A stretch of 64,000 nucleotides of DNA from JBDIVL01 sp039794405 (GCA_039794405.1 JBDIVL010000015.1:13370-77369); one strand, 5' to 3'. Positions 8,327 through 17,655 are shown, counted from the stretch's first letter. Notes: generated by a model not told the origin, from the sequence alone. Made by a program: numbers and translations.

Positions 8327-9175
8327 TTAGCGGCACAATAGAATTGGGCAATCTGTAGATCTCATAACCCTTACGGTGGTACTTCCCAGAATCATTTCCT
8401 GAAGTCTGGAGTGACCGTACGCACCCATAACGAGGATATCAAACTTACTATCTTCGTCATTGCATACTTCCAGAATACCACCTGCGTGGTCTCCTCCCCC
8501 TTTTATAATGGTATCTACTGTAAGATTATAGCTTTCGAGCTTGGCCTTTGCTTTTGATAATATTTCTAATGCCTCTTCTTTTTTTTGTGATACGCATACT
8601 ACACTTACCGGTAGCTTCATGGACCGGGCTATCTCTGCCCCACTCTGGAGTGCTTTATCTGCGAACAGGCTTCCATCGTAAGCAATGAGCATCTTCTTAA
8701 AAGGCTTGAATACAGAGGGGGTAATAAGTACAGGCTTATGGGTTTTCCGTACCACAAATTCAACATTGGTGCCGAGGAATACATCGCGCCATTCAGCATG
8801 GGCTCCCATCTTGCCCATAGTAAGCAGGTCGCACTTCTCGGCGGATTTGACAATCTCATTACTTACAACCCCTTCCCGCACTTCCCGGCTGAAAGATACG
8901 CCTGATTTGACGCATTTTCCTTCTATCTGATTCAGAGCCGCATCGGCCTGTGTCTCCAGCATGTGGCGAACGATCTGATTAAACGTCCCGTAGGGAACCA
9001 TTCCGCCGATACTCGTCCCGATATCGTGGATTAATGGGCCAGTCAGTACCTTGACGTCTTTTACGAACAGTGCCCGAATATTAGCATTGAAGAGAAGGGC
9101 TATGCTGATAGCATAGTCAGCAGCAGTAAGGCTATTTTCAGAACCATCAGTAGGAACAAGGATCTGCTTTATCAT
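8327..9175 (-). CDS. Universal stress protein, two UspA domains in tandem
   Basis: A 282-residue protein with two UspA folds, residues 1-150 and about 158-282. Each opens with the strand-loop motif ending in D-G-S (ILVPTDGSENS; MLIAYDGSLFA). The second carries a complete nucleotide-binding loop, GAYGHSRLQEMILGSTT (G-x2-G-x9-G-S/T). The first has the degenerate GKMGAHAEWRDVFLGTN, so only the second domain may bind ATP well. Tandem Usp proteins are cytoplasmic and induced by starvation or low oxygen. It is transcribed away from the DUF4912 gene. Confidence 0.9.
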   Translation of the reverse strand: MIKQILVPTDGSENSLTAADYAISIALLFNANIRALFVKDVKVLTGPLIHDIGTSIGGMVPYGTFNQIVRHMLETQADAALNQIEGKCVKSGVSFSREVREGVVSNEIVKSAEKCDLLTMGKMGAHAEWRDVFLGTNVEFVVRKTHKPVLITPSVFKPFKKMLIAYDGSLFADKALQSGAEIARSMKLPVSVVCVSQKKEEALEILSKAKAKLESYNLTVDTIIKGGGDHAGGILEVCNDEDSKFDILVMGAYGHSRLQEMILGSTTVRVMRSTDCPILLCR

Positions 9176-9361
9176 ATCGCTAAATCTCCAGATTGTCCGG
9201 TTTTTGAGAATCGTATATAAAAAAGACAGTGCGATTATTACTTACCAGTGTACTTTTGTCAAGCCAAATTACAATTTCATTGACCGTTTACTGAGGTTTA
9301 ATATATAATTTTGTATGTCATGAAATCTTCGTTAACGCATACCAATTGAGGATTAGTCGCT

Positions 9362-10252
9362 ATGGATAAGGATGTTATGAGAGAGATTTTCCTTTTACTT
9401 TTTCAGATTACCAAGGCACTCGGTGAATTTTTTTGGGAGAAGATAAAAGGCTTCTTCAGACTTATTTGGAACAGATTTTTCGGTATAGCAGATATCTCAT
9501 ACCATGAAGAGGCAGGGGAAAAGGAGTGGGGCGTGACCGGAGAGGATACATGGCCGGAAGCCGGGGAGGCTCCAGAAGCACCAACGGGTAAATCAGAAGA
9601 ACTCCAGCAAAAAGTTGGGAAAAAAGAGACTCCACCTGTTTCGGTAATCTCTGAACCTCAAAAAGATTATGAGAAAGGGCAAGAAGAGCAAAAAGTTACT
9701 TGCGAAGCTGCATTGCCGGATATTCCAGAACTCCCTGGTACTTACGGGGATAATCGTATTGTGCTTATGATGCGTGACCCAACATGTTTGTTTGCTTACT
9801 GGGAGATCAAAAAGAACATTGCCGATAGGGTCTTACATAGCCTTGGAACTTTAGCGCATAGCGCAAAAATTGCTCTGAGGATTTATGATGTAACGGATAT
9901 AATCTTTACTGGTAATAATGCCCACAAGTTTTTCGATGTTGAAGTAACTCGAGGTACAGAAAATTGGTATATCCATGTAGATGAACCTAACAGGTCATTT
10001 TGTGCGGATATTGGATTTATTACCCCTAACGGGACGTTTCGTGTCCTTGCCAGATCAAATACCGTTATGACATCTCGCATGGATATTTCAGAAATCATTG
10101 GTGAAAAGTGGATGGATACTGGAGGAGTTTACAGAGAGTTGTTTACCCCTGCGGGTGGAGGTACTCCCGAACCTTTATTCAAGAGGATGCGGAAAGGCTG
10201 GCAAGAAATGTTGAAAGAGGGGGCATCTTCACCACTATCTTTAAAAGGTTGA
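9362..10252 (+). CDS. DUF4912-domain protein
   Basis: A 296-residue protein. An N-terminal helical or hydrophobic part (to about 40) and an acidic, low-complexity linker (about 45-120) precede the DUF4912 domain from roughly residue 128 (YGDNRIVLMMRDPTCLFAYWEI) to about 235. DUF4912 proteins often accompany GH57 glycan enzymes; the next gene, 21 bases downstream, is GH57. The domain's fold suggests carbohydrate or partner binding, but no activity is known. Co-transcription with the GH57 gene is likely. Confidence 0.75.
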   Translation: MDKDVMREIFLLLFQITKALGEFFWEKIKGFFRLIWNRFFGIADISYHEEAGEKEWGVTGEDTWPEAGEAPEAPTGKSEELQQKVGKKETPPVSVISEPQKDYEKGQEEQKVTCEAALPDIPELPGTYGDNRIVLMMRDPTCLFAYWEIKKNIADRVLHSLGTLAHSAKIALRIYDVTDIIFTGNNAHKFFDVEVTRGTENWYIHVDEPNRSFCADIGFITPNGTFRVLARSNTVMTSRMDISEIIGEKWMDTGGVYRELFTPAGGGTPEPLFKRMRKGWQEMLKEGASSPLSLKG

Positions 10253-10273
10253 GCGGTTTCAAGAGAATGAGTT

Positions 10274-11860
10274 ATGGAAAAGGGTTACCTGTCGTTAATC
10301 TTGCATGCACACCTGCCATTTGTTCGTCATCCGGAATACCATAGGTATCTGGAAGAGGACTGGCTTTTCGAGTCAATCACGGAAACCTACATCCCCCTTA
10401 TTAACGTCTTTGATAAATTGATTGAAGACAATGTCGATTTTCGGATAACACTATCTCTGAGCCCTCCTCTTATTTCGATGTTTACCGATGTTCTTCTCCA
10501 ATCCCGCTATATTCGATATATTGAAAACCGGATTGAACTGGCTGGAAAAGAAATAAAAAGAACACGAAGGAAGCCTGAATTCAATCAACTTGCACAGATG
10601 TATCACAGATACTTTTCCAACGCGAGATATGTTTTTGCGGAGAAATATCACCGAAACCTGATCCAGGCCTTCAAAAAATTCCAGGACATGGGCAAATTAG
10701 AGATAATAACTTGTGGAGCTACCCATGGTATTCTGCCCCTTATGAATAACAATGTAAACGCCATACGTGCACAGATTCAATTAGGGGTAAATTATTACGA
10801 GAAATATTTTGGCCGAAAGCCACGTGGGTTATGGTTACCTGAGTGTGCCTATGAAAGCGGTATAGATCGTATTCTCAAGGAGGCAGGTGTCCGGTTTTTT
10901 ATTATGGAAACTCACGGAATTTTGTTCGCATCGCCAAGACCGAGATATGGCATATATGCCCCTATTTATTGTCCTTCAGGCGTGGCCGCCTTCGGCAGGG
11001 ATGCTGAATCTTCTAAACAGGTCTGGAGTTCCGATGAGGGATATCCCGGTGATTTTTTCTATCGTGAGTTCTATCGGGACATAGGTTTTGACCTTGATTA
11101 CGATTATATAAGACCATACCTTCATGGGGATGGAAGACGAACGAATGTAGGGATAAAATACTATCGCATTACTGGCAAAACTGATCACAAGGAGCCTTAT
11201 TCGCACGAAAAAGCGTTGAATAAGGCTGCAGAACATGCCGGGCATTTTCTATTTTACCGGCAGGAACAGGCGGAGTATCTGGCTTCAGTAATGGACCGGA
11301 AACCTGTTGTTGTCGCACCTTATGATGCGGAACTCTTTGGTCACTGGTGGTTCGAGGGACCATATTGGATTGATTTCTTATTAAGAAAAATTGCCTTTGA
11401 CCAAAAAACCATTTCATTAATTACTCCCGTGGAATACCTCGATATGTATCCGGTTAACCAGGTTTCCACACCGGTTTCGTCGAGTTGGGGTTATAAGGGT
11501 TATCATGAGTATTGGCTGAACGGCAGTAACGATTGGATTTATAAGCATCTGCATAAGGCAGCAGAACGTATGGTTGAATTGGCAAAGAGATATGCCCAGA
11601 AAAATGGAAATCTTTTGCGGGAGCGGGCATTAAATCAGGCCGCAAGAGAACTCCTGTTGGCACAGAGCAGCGACTGGGCTTTTATTATGAAAAGTGGTAC
11701 GACAGTAGAATATGCCCAAAAGAGGACGAAAGAACATCTTTCCCGTTTTACCAAATTGTACGATGATATCCGTAACGATACCATCGACCCCGCATGGCTG
11801 GCTGATGCTGAGTCCAAAGATAATATATTCCCGGATATAAATTACCGTGTCTATCAATAA
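10274..11860 (+). CDS. GH57 family (DUF1957) 1,4-alpha-glucan branching-enzyme-like protein
   Basis: A 528-residue protein that starts with the GH57 signature GYLSLILHAHLPFVRHPE. The family's catalytic residues appear in place: glutamate E190 in WLPECAY (nucleophile) and aspartate D351 in PYDAELFGHWWFEG (acid/base). The C-terminal helical part fits the TK1436-type branching enzymes, which make alpha-1,6 branches in glycogen in the cytoplasm. The length is close to the family's usual 520-560. It follows the DUF4912 gene and its 3' end overlaps the start of the Hsp20 gene. The alternative is another GH57 activity, such as alpha-amylase or 4-alpha-glucanotransferase. Confidence 0.85.
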   Translation: MEKGYLSLILHAHLPFVRHPEYHRYLEEDWLFESITETYIPLINVFDKLIEDNVDFRITLSLSPPLISMFTDVLLQSRYIRYIENRIELAGKEIKRTRRKPEFNQLAQMYHRYFSNARYVFAEKYHRNLIQAFKKFQDMGKLEIITCGATHGILPLMNNNVNAIRAQIQLGVNYYEKYFGRKPRGLWLPECAYESGIDRILKEAGVRFFIMETHGILFASPRPRYGIYAPIYCPSGVAAFGRDAESSKQVWSSDEGYPGDFFYREFYRDIGFDLDYDYIRPYLHGDGRRTNVGIKYYRITGKTDHKEPYSHEKALNKAAEHAGHFLFYRQEQAEYLASVMDRKPVVVAPYDAELFGHWWFEGPYWIDFLLRKIAFDQKTISLITPVEYLDMYPVNQVSTPVSSSWGYKGYHEYWLNGSNDWIYKHLHKAAERMVELAKRYAQKNGNLLRERALNQAARELLLAQSSDWAFIMKSGTTVEYAQKRTKEHLSRFTKLYDDIRNDTIDPAWLADAESKDNIFPDINYRVYQ

Positions 11861-12248
11861 ATCATCTATGAATAAATTTTTTGATAATCTTGGTGGAAAA
11901 GAAATAATTACCGGAATGGGCTGGATGCCCCCTTTGGATATTTCAGAAACAGATGAAAGTATTATTATAAAGGTAGAGGTGCCTGGGATTGAGCCAAAAG
12001 ATATTGATATTTCTGTTCGTGGTGATATTTTAATGATCAGGGGTGAAAAAATGGCAGAAAAGGAAGAGAAAGGGAGGAGCTATCATTTTATAGAGAGAAG
12101 CTGCGGCTATTTTTCCCGGTCAGTTGCACTGCCCGCAGTGGTAAAGCCTGATCAGGCAAAGGCAGAATACAAAAAAGGGGTACTTGAGATTGTATTGCCA
12201 AAATACGAAAAACCAGCGGCGAAAAAGATTCCCGTAAAGGGAATGTAA
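11847..12248 (+). CDS. Hsp20/alpha-crystallin family small heat-shock protein
   Basis: A 133-residue protein with a full alpha-crystallin domain (about residues 28-120). The opening MPPLDISETDESIIIKVEVPGI is followed by the GDILMIRGEK strand and the closing A-x-x-x-x-G-V-L-E-I motif (AEYKKGVLEIVLPK), then IPVKG, an I-x-V-type C-terminal tail. It is an ATP-independent cytoplasmic holdase. The frame opens with GTG at 11847, overlapping the GH57 gene by 14 bases; an ATG at 11868 is the alternative. Neither has a strong ribosome site, so translation may be coupled to the upstream gene. Confidence 0.9.
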   Translation: MSINKSSMNKFFDNLGGKEIITGMGWMPPLDISETDESIIIKVEVPGIEPKDIDISVRGDILMIRGEKMAEKEEKGRSYHFIERSCGYFSRSVALPAVVKPDQAKAEYKKGVLEIVLPKYEKPAAKKIPVKGM

Positions 12249-12327
12249 AAAATTGTAAGACTCGTTCTTAATAGGTTGCCATCCATAAGGAATTTTAAGA
12301 TGTTTGACGGGAGGAGAAGCGAGTAAA

Positions 12328-12846
12328 ATGAAAAAGTCATCAAGATTTAATAAGCACATTAGGGACCAAGTTTTTGATGAAAATGATCCGTATTTACCAC
12401 CGAAGGGAAAAGGACTGCCGGATGTTTCTCTTTGCAAAGATTGTTCTGCTGTTTATCATCATAAGAAATGGTTTCTTGATGCCAAACTTTATAAAGAAAA
12501 AAAGGCATTGAAGAATATCCGTTGGGTAATCTGTCCTGCATGTAAAAAGACGAAAGAGAACGTACCAGGCGGTGTTGTGACACTAAAGGGTGATTTTTTA
12601 AAACAGCATAAACAAGAAATCATGAATCTTATTCATAATGAGGATGAACGTTCAAAGAAATATAACCCTTTAAAAAGAATCATGAAAATCGATGATAAAG
12701 GCGACGAAGTTGAAATATTTACCACATTAGGTAAGCTGGCAATGCGTATCGGATCTATCTTGTTTCAGGCTTATGACGGAGAAGTGAAATACAAAAAACA
12801 CGAGAACACAAAGTTTATTCGTGTAGAATGGAGGAGGAAAATTTGA
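12328..12846 (+). CDS. BCAM0308-family protein with two C-x2-C pairs
   Basis: A 172-residue protein that starts at ATG 12328 with GGGAGGAG upstream. It shows the family pattern I recall for BCAM0308 proteins: FDENDPYLPP, a first C-x2-C (CKDCSAVYHHKKW), a second C-x2-C (CPACKK) followed by PGGVVTLKGDF, then LIHNEDE...NPLKRI and a C-terminal TTLGKLAMRIGSILFQAYDG. The paired C-x2-C suggests zinc binding, and a link to the zinc-ribbon NMD3 type is possible. BCAM0308 belongs to the low-oxygen-activated locus of Burkholderia cenocepacia. Here it sits between Hsp20 and UspA genes, which fits that theme. Its molecular role is unknown. Confidence 0.75.
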   Translation: MKKSSRFNKHIRDQVFDENDPYLPPKGKGLPDVSLCKDCSAVYHHKKWFLDAKLYKEKKALKNIRWVICPACKKTKENVPGGVVTLKGDFLKQHKQEIMNLIHNEDERSKKYNPLKRIMKIDDKGDEVEIFTTLGKLAMRIGSILFQAYDGEVKYKKHENTKFIRVEWRRKI

Positions 12847-12957
12847 TTCGTCATGACAGTTCAACTTACCGCAAAAACGGAAAGAACCAGGGAAGAAACT
12901 TTTACTCTTAATCCTATAGAAGGGTTGGAAACTACCATTTACTGAGGAGTCGATACC

Positions 12958-13416
12958 ATGATCAAAATAGAGAAGATCCTATTTCCCACTGATTTTTCCA
13001 CCTATGCAAAACATGCCTTGAAATATGCCTTAGATTTTGCTGCCGAACGTCAGGCAAAACTCTACATTCTGCATGTTATTCCCAAATTAGATATTTTAGT
13101 AGGGGGGGTAACTTTTCCGGCATCTAAAATATATGGAGGCATGGAAAAGGAGGCCGAAAAGAATATACATCATCTCGTACCCAAACGATTCTTAGAGAAG
13201 ATAAAAGTTGAAAATATTATCGTACGGGGGACACCGTTTATTGAGATTATCAAGGCCGCCAAGAAATATGATATCGATTTGATCGTCATTGCTACTCATG
13301 GCAGAACCGGGCTTGCCCATACATTCCTTGGAAGTACAGCGGAGAAGGTTGTAAGGAAGGCGCCGTGTCCGGTCTTATGCGTGAAACGTCCGGAACATGA
13401 GTTTGTGCTACCGTAG
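12958..13416 (+). CDS. Universal stress protein (single UspA domain)
   Basis: A 152-residue protein. It opens with ILFPTDFSTYAKHALKYAL and carries the nucleotide-binding loop GRTGLAHTFLGSTAEKVVRKAPCPVLCV (G-x2-G-x9-G-S), so ATP binding is expected. TGAGGAG stands just before the ATG. It is followed after 22 bases by the AdoMet synthetase gene and was probably transcribed with the Hsp20 and BCAM0308 genes. It is a classic starvation or hypoxia marker. Confidence 0.92.
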   Translation: MIKIEKILFPTDFSTYAKHALKYALDFAAERQAKLYILHVIPKLDILVGGVTFPASKIYGGMEKEAEKNIHHLVPKRFLEKIKVENIIVRGTPFIEIIKAAKKYDIDLIVIATHGRTGLAHTFLGSTAEKVVRKAPCPVLCVKRPEHEFVLP

Positions 13417-13438
13417 AATCTTTTCCTGTCTTCCTGAT

Positions 13439-14620
13439 ATGGAAATAATCATTGAAAAAACGAAGGATGAACCTGTTCGGAAAGCTGCCGTTGAGATTGT
13501 AGAACGTAAGGGACTGGGGCACCCGGATACATTATGTGATCGTGCGGCTGAAGAATTAAGCATTGCCTTCTCTCTGTACTATATAAAAAAATTCGGCAGG
13601 GTATTACACCATAATATCGATAAGTGTCTCCTTGTTGGAGGACATTCTGAGGTATGCTTTGGTGGTGGCAAGGTGGTAACTCCTATGCAATTAATTGCTG
13701 TGGGCAGGGCGGTAGAGGCCAGGGGGGGTGAAAAAATACCGTTAGGAGATATTGCAAGGGAAACGACCCATAGATGGATGAGTGAGCGGCTCAGGTTCCT
13801 GGAACCTAAGAAAAATGTTGCCGTTGAAACAAAGATGAGAACGGGAAGTGTGGATTTAAGGGCAACTTTTGCAAGCGCAGTTCCCTTAGCAAATGATACA
13901 TCAATCGGGGTTGGCTTTTCGCCTTTGACTGAGACTGAATCTTTAGTATATCACACTGAACAGTTTTTAAATTCATTGCAAGTAAAACAAGATTACCCCA
14001 TGGTTGGCGAAGATATCAAAGTCATGGGGATAAGGACCTATAATCGGATAAATCTTACCATTGCAATTGCTTTTATCTCAAAGTTTATTCCTTCAAAAGA
14101 TAAGTATTTCACAATCAAAAAGGATCTCCTTGAGTATATCCGTGCCTTTATTACAAGGCTGACAACCTTCGAGGTCTCTATTACAATAAATGCTGCGGAT
14201 AGTTATGAAAAGGATATTTTTTACTTAACCGTGACAGGAACGAGTGCTGAATGCGGGGATGACGGTCAAGTGGGCAGAGGAAACAGGGTAAATGGTTTGA
14301 TTACACCATACAGGCCGATGACGCTCGAGGCTTCAGCAGGGAAGAATCCTATTACCCATACCGGCAAGTTATATAATCTTGTTGCCCGTGAAATATCGGA
14401 GGAGATAGTGAAAGATTCTCATATTTCAGAAGCAGAATGCTATCTGGTAAGTCAGATAGGGATGCCCATTACAGAGCCCAGAATTGTACACGTAAAAGTC
14501 CATTCAAGCCTTGCGAAGAGGGTCGTGAAAGAGAGATGTAATAGCATTATAGAAAGGCATCTCAGTCAAATGCCTCAGTTATGGACGGGAATTTTAGAAA
14601 GAAGCTACTCATTGTTTTAG
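13439..14620 (+). CDS. Archaeal-type S-adenosylmethionine synthetase
   Basis: A 393-residue protein that makes AdoMet from methionine and ATP. It belongs to the archaeal MAT family, not bacterial MetK: the N-terminal VEIVERKGLGHPDTLCDRAAEE, then LHHNIDKCLLVGG, VPLANDTSIGVGFSPLTETE, and C-terminal GDDGQVGRGNRVNGLITPYRPM all match that family. ATG 13439 aligns the N-terminus with homologues; the frame stays open 14 codons upstream. A bacterial genome normally uses MetK, so this points to lateral gain or a second, stress-linked enzyme. It lies 22 bases after a UspA gene. Confidence 0.88.
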   Translation: MEIIIEKTKDEPVRKAAVEIVERKGLGHPDTLCDRAAEELSIAFSLYYIKKFGRVLHHNIDKCLLVGGHSEVCFGGGKVVTPMQLIAVGRAVEARGGEKIPLGDIARETTHRWMSERLRFLEPKKNVAVETKMRTGSVDLRATFASAVPLANDTSIGVGFSPLTETESLVYHTEQFLNSLQVKQDYPMVGEDIKVMGIRTYNRINLTIAIAFISKFIPSKDKYFTIKKDLLEYIRAFITRLTTFEVSITINAADSYEKDIFYLTVTGTSAECGDDGQVGRGNRVNGLITPYRPMTLEASAGKNPITHTGKLYNLVAREISEEIVKDSHISEAECYLVSQIGMPITEPRIVHVKVHSSLAKRVVKERCNSIIERHLSQMPQLWTGILERSYSLF

Positions 14621-14659
14621 CTGCTTAGCCCGATTGTATAAGAATTCCAACGCTCTTTT

Positions 14660-14751
14660 GTAGGGCCAAACCTTGTGTTCGCCCTTGTCCTGCACGATTC
14701 AAAACGTTTCTGTTTGTTTCCTATTTGGGCGAACACAAGGTTTATCCCTAC
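14660..14751. repeat. Inverted-repeat element with 17-base perfect arms
   Basis: It runs GTAGGG...CCCTAC. Inside, AAACCTTGTGTTCGCCC is repeated perfectly as its inverse, GGGCGAACACAAGGTTT, about 46 bases later. It lies after the AdoMet synthetase gene and could also act as a terminator-like hairpin. A related but decayed element is at about 1197-1270. Confidence 0.6.
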
Positions 14752-14822
14752 GTAGGTGAAGAACAAAAGCCAGATAAGGATAAGGCACCGCCTACCAAAA
14801 ATTGAATTGAGAGGGCTTACTT

Positions 14823-15869
14823 ATGGATGCTGCCAACACCACGGTCAAGGGTACTCTGGTTTCCTTTCTTGTTGGGATTACGGAACTCAATCTTGAGACG
14901 GCTGAGATAATTGATATTAAAAAGGTTAAAAGTTCTCCATCTTATCCTGATGTGATCCCAAAGCAAATGGTGGTTAAGGTTGAAAAAAAAATTATTGAAG
15001 ATAAGGCAGTTAATTTTATCGTAAAGTTCTTTTCACCGGGAATCGTTATTGTAGAAGCGTCTATCGATTTGGAGAATGTTTTAGATGTGCGTATCTTTGA
15101 TATCAAGCGCTCCCTTTTTGTTGAATGCAGAACCATTTTGAGGGAATACCACTGCGACCGTTACTTCGACGAAGAATACAGCATATATTGTATATCCGAT
15201 TACAGCGGAGATCCGGAAGACGTTATTTCTGAAAATAAAGATAGTATTGCAGGGCTTCTGAAGACAGAACGGATACCCCTCGATGAAGAAGAGATTAATA
15301 CAACCCTTAAGTTTAATATTAAGTATGCAAAGGACGATATGGCAATCGTCGATTGGGACGGAGCATTCTTATTTGATCCGCGCGGTGATTTTGCCAGTAA
15401 TATTGAGCTTTTCGAGATTGCCAATCTTCAGCTATTGAAATTGAGGGTGCTTGAACATGAGTTAGAGGCGCGTTTGGAAAAGGCCGCGCGGCTTCTGCAG
15501 AAAACTACAAGGAAAAGAATACCATGGCTGAGCTCCAGGGAGATCAGGCATTCCTTACAGGAAATCATTCAGACACGCACTGAATCTATTTTAGAATTTG
15601 AGGCCACGGAGCGTAATATTAAGCTCTTTGGGGACTGGTATTCGGCGCGGCTGTTTGATCTGATGGCCAAAAAATTTCATTTGGAGGCATGGAAGACAAA
15701 TATTAATAAGACACTTGATGCACTGGAAGATGTCTATAGCATGCTTTCTGAAAATTTTTCGATATCCTTTTCCACTGCACTGGAATTTTTTGTTGCCTTT
15801 GCCTGGTTCATTTTGTTAATCGGATATTTTACGTTATTTTTCTTAGAGGTGTTTTATAGAAATTATTAG
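14823..15869 (+). CDS. Membrane-anchored protein with RMD1/DUF155-like architecture
   Basis: A 348-residue protein. The N-terminal ~200 residues look like an alpha/beta domain. Residues about 205-310 are a long charged helical region (LRVLEHELEARLEKAARLL onward). One membrane helix stands at the very C-terminus, about residues 318-342. Such an order (domain, helical hairpin, C-terminal anchor) and the FEIANLQLLKLRVLE stretch recall RMD1/DUF155 proteins, but I am not certain. The function in bacteria is unknown. It lies 38 bases before the cupredoxin-like gene and the two may be co-transcribed. Confidence 0.5.
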   Translation: MDAANTTVKGTLVSFLVGITELNLETAEIIDIKKVKSSPSYPDVIPKQMVVKVEKKIIEDKAVNFIVKFFSPGIVIVEASIDLENVLDVRIFDIKRSLFVECRTILREYHCDRYFDEEYSIYCISDYSGDPEDVISENKDSIAGLLKTERIPLDEEEINTTLKFNIKYAKDDMAIVDWDGAFLFDPRGDFASNIELFEIANLQLLKLRVLEHELEARLEKAARLLQKTTRKRIPWLSSREIRHSLQEIIQTRTESILEFEATERNIKLFGDWYSARLFDLMAKKFHLEAWKTNINKTLDALEDVYSMLSENFSISFSTALEFFVAFAWFILLIGYFTLFFLEVFYRNY

Positions 15870-15907
15870 ATACTTCCTATGGAAATTTTTCTGGAGATTT
15901 TGTTCCT

Positions 15908-16543
15908 ATGGTTGCGAAAGAAAAGTGGTTTTATAAGGGAATGTTCATTCCATTACTTTTTACGATGTCTTCTGTACTATGGATCCATATATCTCACGCA
16001 TTTGCCGGAGAGAGTAATTCAGGTGTAATTCATGGCACTGTCGTAGCCAAGAAAGCGAAATATTTAAAAACTGCCGTTGCTTATATCGAAAATGTATCAG
16101 ACACATTTGAGCCTCCAACAGAACATGCTGTTATGGATCAGAAGAACATGACCTTTATTCCCCCCATGCTTCCCATAGTAAGGGGAACCACGGTTGATTT
16201 TCTTAATAGTGACATGGTTCAACACAACGTCTATTCTCCGGATGTAGTTGCGGACCATATGAATCTGGGAACGTGGCTTAAGGGAGAGGTGAGATCGTTC
16301 ACGTTTAATAAACTAGGCGTAGCCTCCATCCGGTGTAATGTACATGTCGATATGCTGGCCTATATCCTTGTTCTGCAAAATCCCTATTTTGCAAAGGTTG
16401 ACAATGATGGGCGTTTTACCATCTCAAACGTACCGCCAGGAATATATACCGTAAAGCTGTGGAGCGAAAAACTTAAGGCGGATGATCAGCAAGTTAAGGT
16501 TATAAAAGGCCCTCCGGCTAGAGTAGAGTTTGCACTAAGATAG
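15908..16543 (+). CDS. Secreted cupredoxin-like protein with carboxypeptidase-regulatory-like end
   Basis: A 211-residue protein with a signal peptide (hydrophobic about 11-33, cut near AFA). The middle is a cupredoxin-type fold with plausible type 1 copper ligands: H106 in VQHNVYS, then C143, H146 and M149 in RCNVHVDM. From about residue 160 (FAKVDNDGRFTISNVPPGIYTVKLWSEKL) it has a beta-sandwich like carboxypeptidase regulatory domains. Proteins of this design are often named methylamine-utilisation-like. The likely role is a periplasmic electron carrier or copper protein. No obvious redox partner stands next to it. Confidence 0.7.
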   Translation: MVAKEKWFYKGMFIPLLFTMSSVLWIHISHAFAGESNSGVIHGTVVAKKAKYLKTAVAYIENVSDTFEPPTEHAVMDQKNMTFIPPMLPIVRGTTVDFLNSDMVQHNVYSPDVVADHMNLGTWLKGEVRSFTFNKLGVASIRCNVHVDMLAYILVLQNPYFAKVDNDGRFTISNVPPGIYTVKLWSEKLKADDQQVKVIKGPPARVEFALR

Positions 16544-17250
16544 TTTTACGGTTCCCGCCTAACTGCCGTGTTTCTACCGAACAACTATGAATCTGAAGGG
16601 TGTGACATGTCACAAAAGTGTGATATTACAAAGGTGAGCCATGGCACAAAATAAGAGAGGTATGAACTACAGGAAAAGTTTGTGCAGTGAAGATTCTCCT
16701 GTTAATTAGCCTTTTTCCCCTGATAAAGATGAAAAATACACATAGCATTTCATAGCCACAACGGTAATTCGACTTATTTCACGATAATTCCCCACAAAAA
16801 ATCATTTTGGCAAGCTGGTTGCATAATACATTCGGCATGTCCCACAAGTAAATCCGTCATTTTTCTAGAAGTAGCATTCATTCCTGGTAGTTCGATGTAA
16901 TCCGAGATGTTAGGTATCTGGATGTAAACATTTGTATCTTTATTTTTCCAAGGTTGGTTCAACCTTGGAGACCGAACCATGCGTTTGAAATTGGTGTACA
17001 GGTTTTTGATTTGCGCCAGGCGTGGGAAAATGTGCCAAACGTTTCGGTTCAACTGTGGATGATTGAACCAACCCTGAGTAATTTGCCCGGTTTAACCAGC
17101 AAGATGTAAGAAGAGGCGAGACAGGTAAAGTTTTGACAGGTTTTGCTGTGAATGTACTGCTTTTTGCCCTTTATTTTTGTAAATACATTTATTGGTGTTA
17201 CTGTGACTGGGCTTTCGGTTAACTTCATGTAATGTAAGAAGGAGAGGAAT
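16544..17250. other. Intergenic region with a palindrome and a family A repeat
   Basis: No convincing gene. A perfect 14-base palindrome, TGTGACATGTCACA, lies at 16601-16614. It is followed by TGTGATATTACA, 58 bases after the cupredoxin-like gene. A family A element is at 16952-17073. Confidence 0.5.
16952..17073. repeat. Family A inverted-repeat element (diverged full copy)
   Basis: It begins GGTTGGTTCAACC and ends ATTGAACCAACC, 122 bases, with the same internal landmarks as 540-659 (an AAACGTTTCGGTTCAA right half). The terminal GGTTGGTTCAA is intact at both ends while the middle has drifted. Confidence 0.7.
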
Positions 17251-17655
17251 ATGTTAAAGAAATTAGGTATTCGTTTTATTGGCGCATCGATTTTTAGTAT
17301 CAGCGTTATAACTGGATTTACTGGTCTTGCTATAGCACAACATTCACCAACTCATCCCATAGACAAACCAGGTGGAAAAGATGTAATAAAAGATGAAGAA
17401 TTAGATAAAAAAAGAGAAGCAGAAAAGGAAGAATCGGTAGAGAAATACAGAAGAGAAGGGGGAAAGGGAGTGCACAAACATAATGAAGAAGGTGAAATGA
17501 AGGGTAAGCAGGAACACGGAATCTCAGGAAGAGGAGAAAGTGAAGGAGGCGCTGGGATAGCCGGAGGCGGAATAGTGGGAGGCAAAGAGACGGAAGGGGA
17601 AAGAAGAATAGAAGAGGCACAGAAGGAAAGGGCAAAAAAAGAAGAAGGAAAATAG
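17251..17655 (+). CDS. Secreted charged low-complexity protein
   Basis: A 134-residue protein with an AAGGAGAGG ribosome site and a signal peptide (hydrophobic residues about 8-27, cut near AIA). The mature part is almost entirely lysine, glutamate, glycine and arginine with no clear fold. A glycine-rich patch lies near residues 96-112 (GGAGIAGGGIVGG). A similar glycine patch (GGYIVGG) occurs in the next gene, so the two may be related in role. No family recognised. Confidence 0.55.
   Translation: MLKKLGIRFIGASIFSISVITGFTGLAIAQHSPTHPIDKPGGKDVIKDEELDKKREAEKEESVEKYRREGGKGVHKHNEEGEMKGKQEHGISGRGESEGGAGIAGGGIVGGKETEGERRIEEAQKERAKKEEGK

Noticed and set aside
12853..12945. 30-codon frame between the BCAM0308 and UspA genes
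   Set aside because: No well-placed ribosome site and no evidence of conservation; too short to support.
16774..17052. 92-codon minus-strand frame
   Set aside because: Most of it runs across the family A repeat, so the open frame is a by-product of the element.
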